Below, in pieces: positions 63,462-64,000 of a stretch of 64,000 bases of DNA. Under the pieces are notes generated by a model. That model searched no databases, was not told the origin of the DNA, and was given only the letters and a program-made list of their open reading frames with translations. Made by a program: the position numbers and the translations under genes. Positions within the stretch are counted from its first letter, which is position 1. Every line of letters begins with the position of its first letter. This DNA comes from Lichenibacterium minor (GTDB taxonomy: Bacteria; Pseudomonadota; Alphaproteobacteria; Rhizobiales; Beijerinckiaceae), in assembly GCF_004137685.1 (NCBI RefSeq), contig NZ_QYBB01000020.1:1-64000 (forward strand), given 5' to 3'.

Positions 63462-64000
63462 CTACCCCGCCAGCTCCGCCTTGGCCACCGCATAGGCCCA
63501 GTCGAGCCATTCCGTCAGCGCCTCGACGTCGGCGGTCTCCACGGTGGCGCCGCACCACACGCGCAGGCCCGCGGGCGCGTCGCGGTAGGAGGCGATGTCG
63601 TGCGCCACGCCTTCGCGCTCCAGCAGCGTCGACAGGCGCTTGGCGAACGCCGCCTGCTCGGCCGCGGGCCGCGCCGTCACGCTGGGGTCGACCACGCGCA
63701 GGCAGACGGAGGTGTTGGACTGGATGGCGGGGGTCTGCGCCAGGTTGGCGATCCAGGGGGTGCGCCGCACCCAGGCGTCGAGCGATTCCGCGTTGCGGTC
63801 CGCCCGGCCCACCAGCCCGGCGAGCCCGCCGACCGATTGGCCCCACAGGAGCGCGTCGATGTAATCCTCGACGCAGAGCATGGACGGGGTGTTGATCGTG
63901 TCGCCCCCGAAGATCTCCTCGATCAGCTTGCCGCCCGAAGTGAGGCGGAAGATCTTCGGCAGCGGCCGGGGCGGCACGAAGCTTTCCAGCCGCGCGACGG
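63462..64000 (-). CDS. serC: Phosphoserine aminotransferase, 3' part
   Basis: The last 179 or so codons of serC, cut by the right edge of the window. SerC converts 3-phosphohydroxypyruvate to phosphoserine in serine biosynthesis and acts in pyridoxal phosphate synthesis. The sequence matches the alphaproteobacterial SerC type: PPRPLPKIFRLTSGGKLIEE, INTPSMLCVEDYIDALLWG, QSNTSVCLRVVDPSV, GLRVWCGATVETADVEALTEWLDWAYA. The PLP-binding Lys lies upstream of the visible part. The coding frame continues unbroken past the window end. Confidence 0.93.
   Translation of the reverse strand, partial: VARLESFVPPRPLPKIFRLTSGGKLIEEIFGGDTINTPSMLCVEDYIDALLWGQSVGGLAGLVGRADRNAESLDAWVRRTPWIANLAQTPAIQSNTSVCLRVVDPSVTARPAAEQAAFAKRLSTLLEREGVAHDIASYRDAPAGLRVWCGATVETADVEALTEWLDWAYAVAKAELAG

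Overview
The window is very GC-rich DNA (roughly 70 percent by eye) from an alphaproteobacterium, most likely a member of the Hyphomicrobiales (Rhizobiales; Methylobacteriaceae/Beijerinckiaceae-like). The evidence is the gene neighbourhoods ffs-dnaX-ybaB-recR, purL-bolA-grxD, dciA next to mutY, ccmA divergent from acnA, and hpf-ptsN, together with an Omp2-type porin and EcfG-type promoter motifs. Rare start codons (GTG, TTG) are common and are supported by good Shine-Dalgarno sequences. Many long open frames antisense to real genes are composition artefacts and are not annotated.

Layout. 1-5.6 kb: 5' part of a GAF-PAS histidine kinase, ribA and ribD, then hpf and ptsN with a consensus sigma-54 promoter before ptsN, and a methyltransferase. 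5.7-18.5 kb: housekeeping genes (spore-photolyase-like radical SAM protein, purL, bolA, grxD, ABC1 kinase, GH15 glucanase-like enzyme, two SDRs, ThiE-like protein, Sel1-repeat protein, inositol monophosphatase). 18.5-24.2 kb: a short flagellar cluster (fliM, motA on minus; DUF1217, flgF, fliI and an unknown membrane protein on plus), cut off by a dead IS630-type transposase. 24.2-26.3 kb: a low-GC AraC-family regulator between two similarly oriented IS630 remnants. 26.3-34.3 kb: dsbA-like, dciA, mutY, DUF1328-like, RMD1-like, ribF and a GGDEF/EAL protein. 34.5-38.8 kb: selD followed by a phosphonate-type ABC importer, probably a selenium uptake and activation operon. 39-42.7 kb: recR, ybaB, dnaX and the SRP RNA gene. 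43-44.7 kb: a lower-GC islet with two unrecognised genes, bounded by inverted copies of a short motif. 44.9-53 kb: SDR, WD40 protein, an extraordinary Met/His-rich exported protein, racemase, Sfp-type transferase, gluQ, alkA-like glycosylase, esterase and the porin. 53.4-60 kb: PfpI and DUF427 proteins and a cytochrome c maturation locus split into ccmAB and ccmCDG by about 2.3 kb of accessory genes. 60-64 kb: acnA, a Uma2-family protein and the 3' part of serC.

How the genes fit together. Riboflavin and flavin cofactor genes occur at two places (ribAD, ribF). hpf and ptsN link ribosome hibernation with the nitrogen PTS. The selD cluster couples an importer to selenophosphate synthesis. Four promoters resemble EcfG (general stress) sites, the best one being a perfect match before a small exported protein. 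The main unexplained structures are a bipartite two-hairpin repeat of about 91 bp found twice in opposite orientation, each time abutting a stop codon; the two low-GC islets; and a possible small two-gene module inserted beside ccmB. No tRNA, rRNA, CRISPR array or intact insertion sequence was seen.
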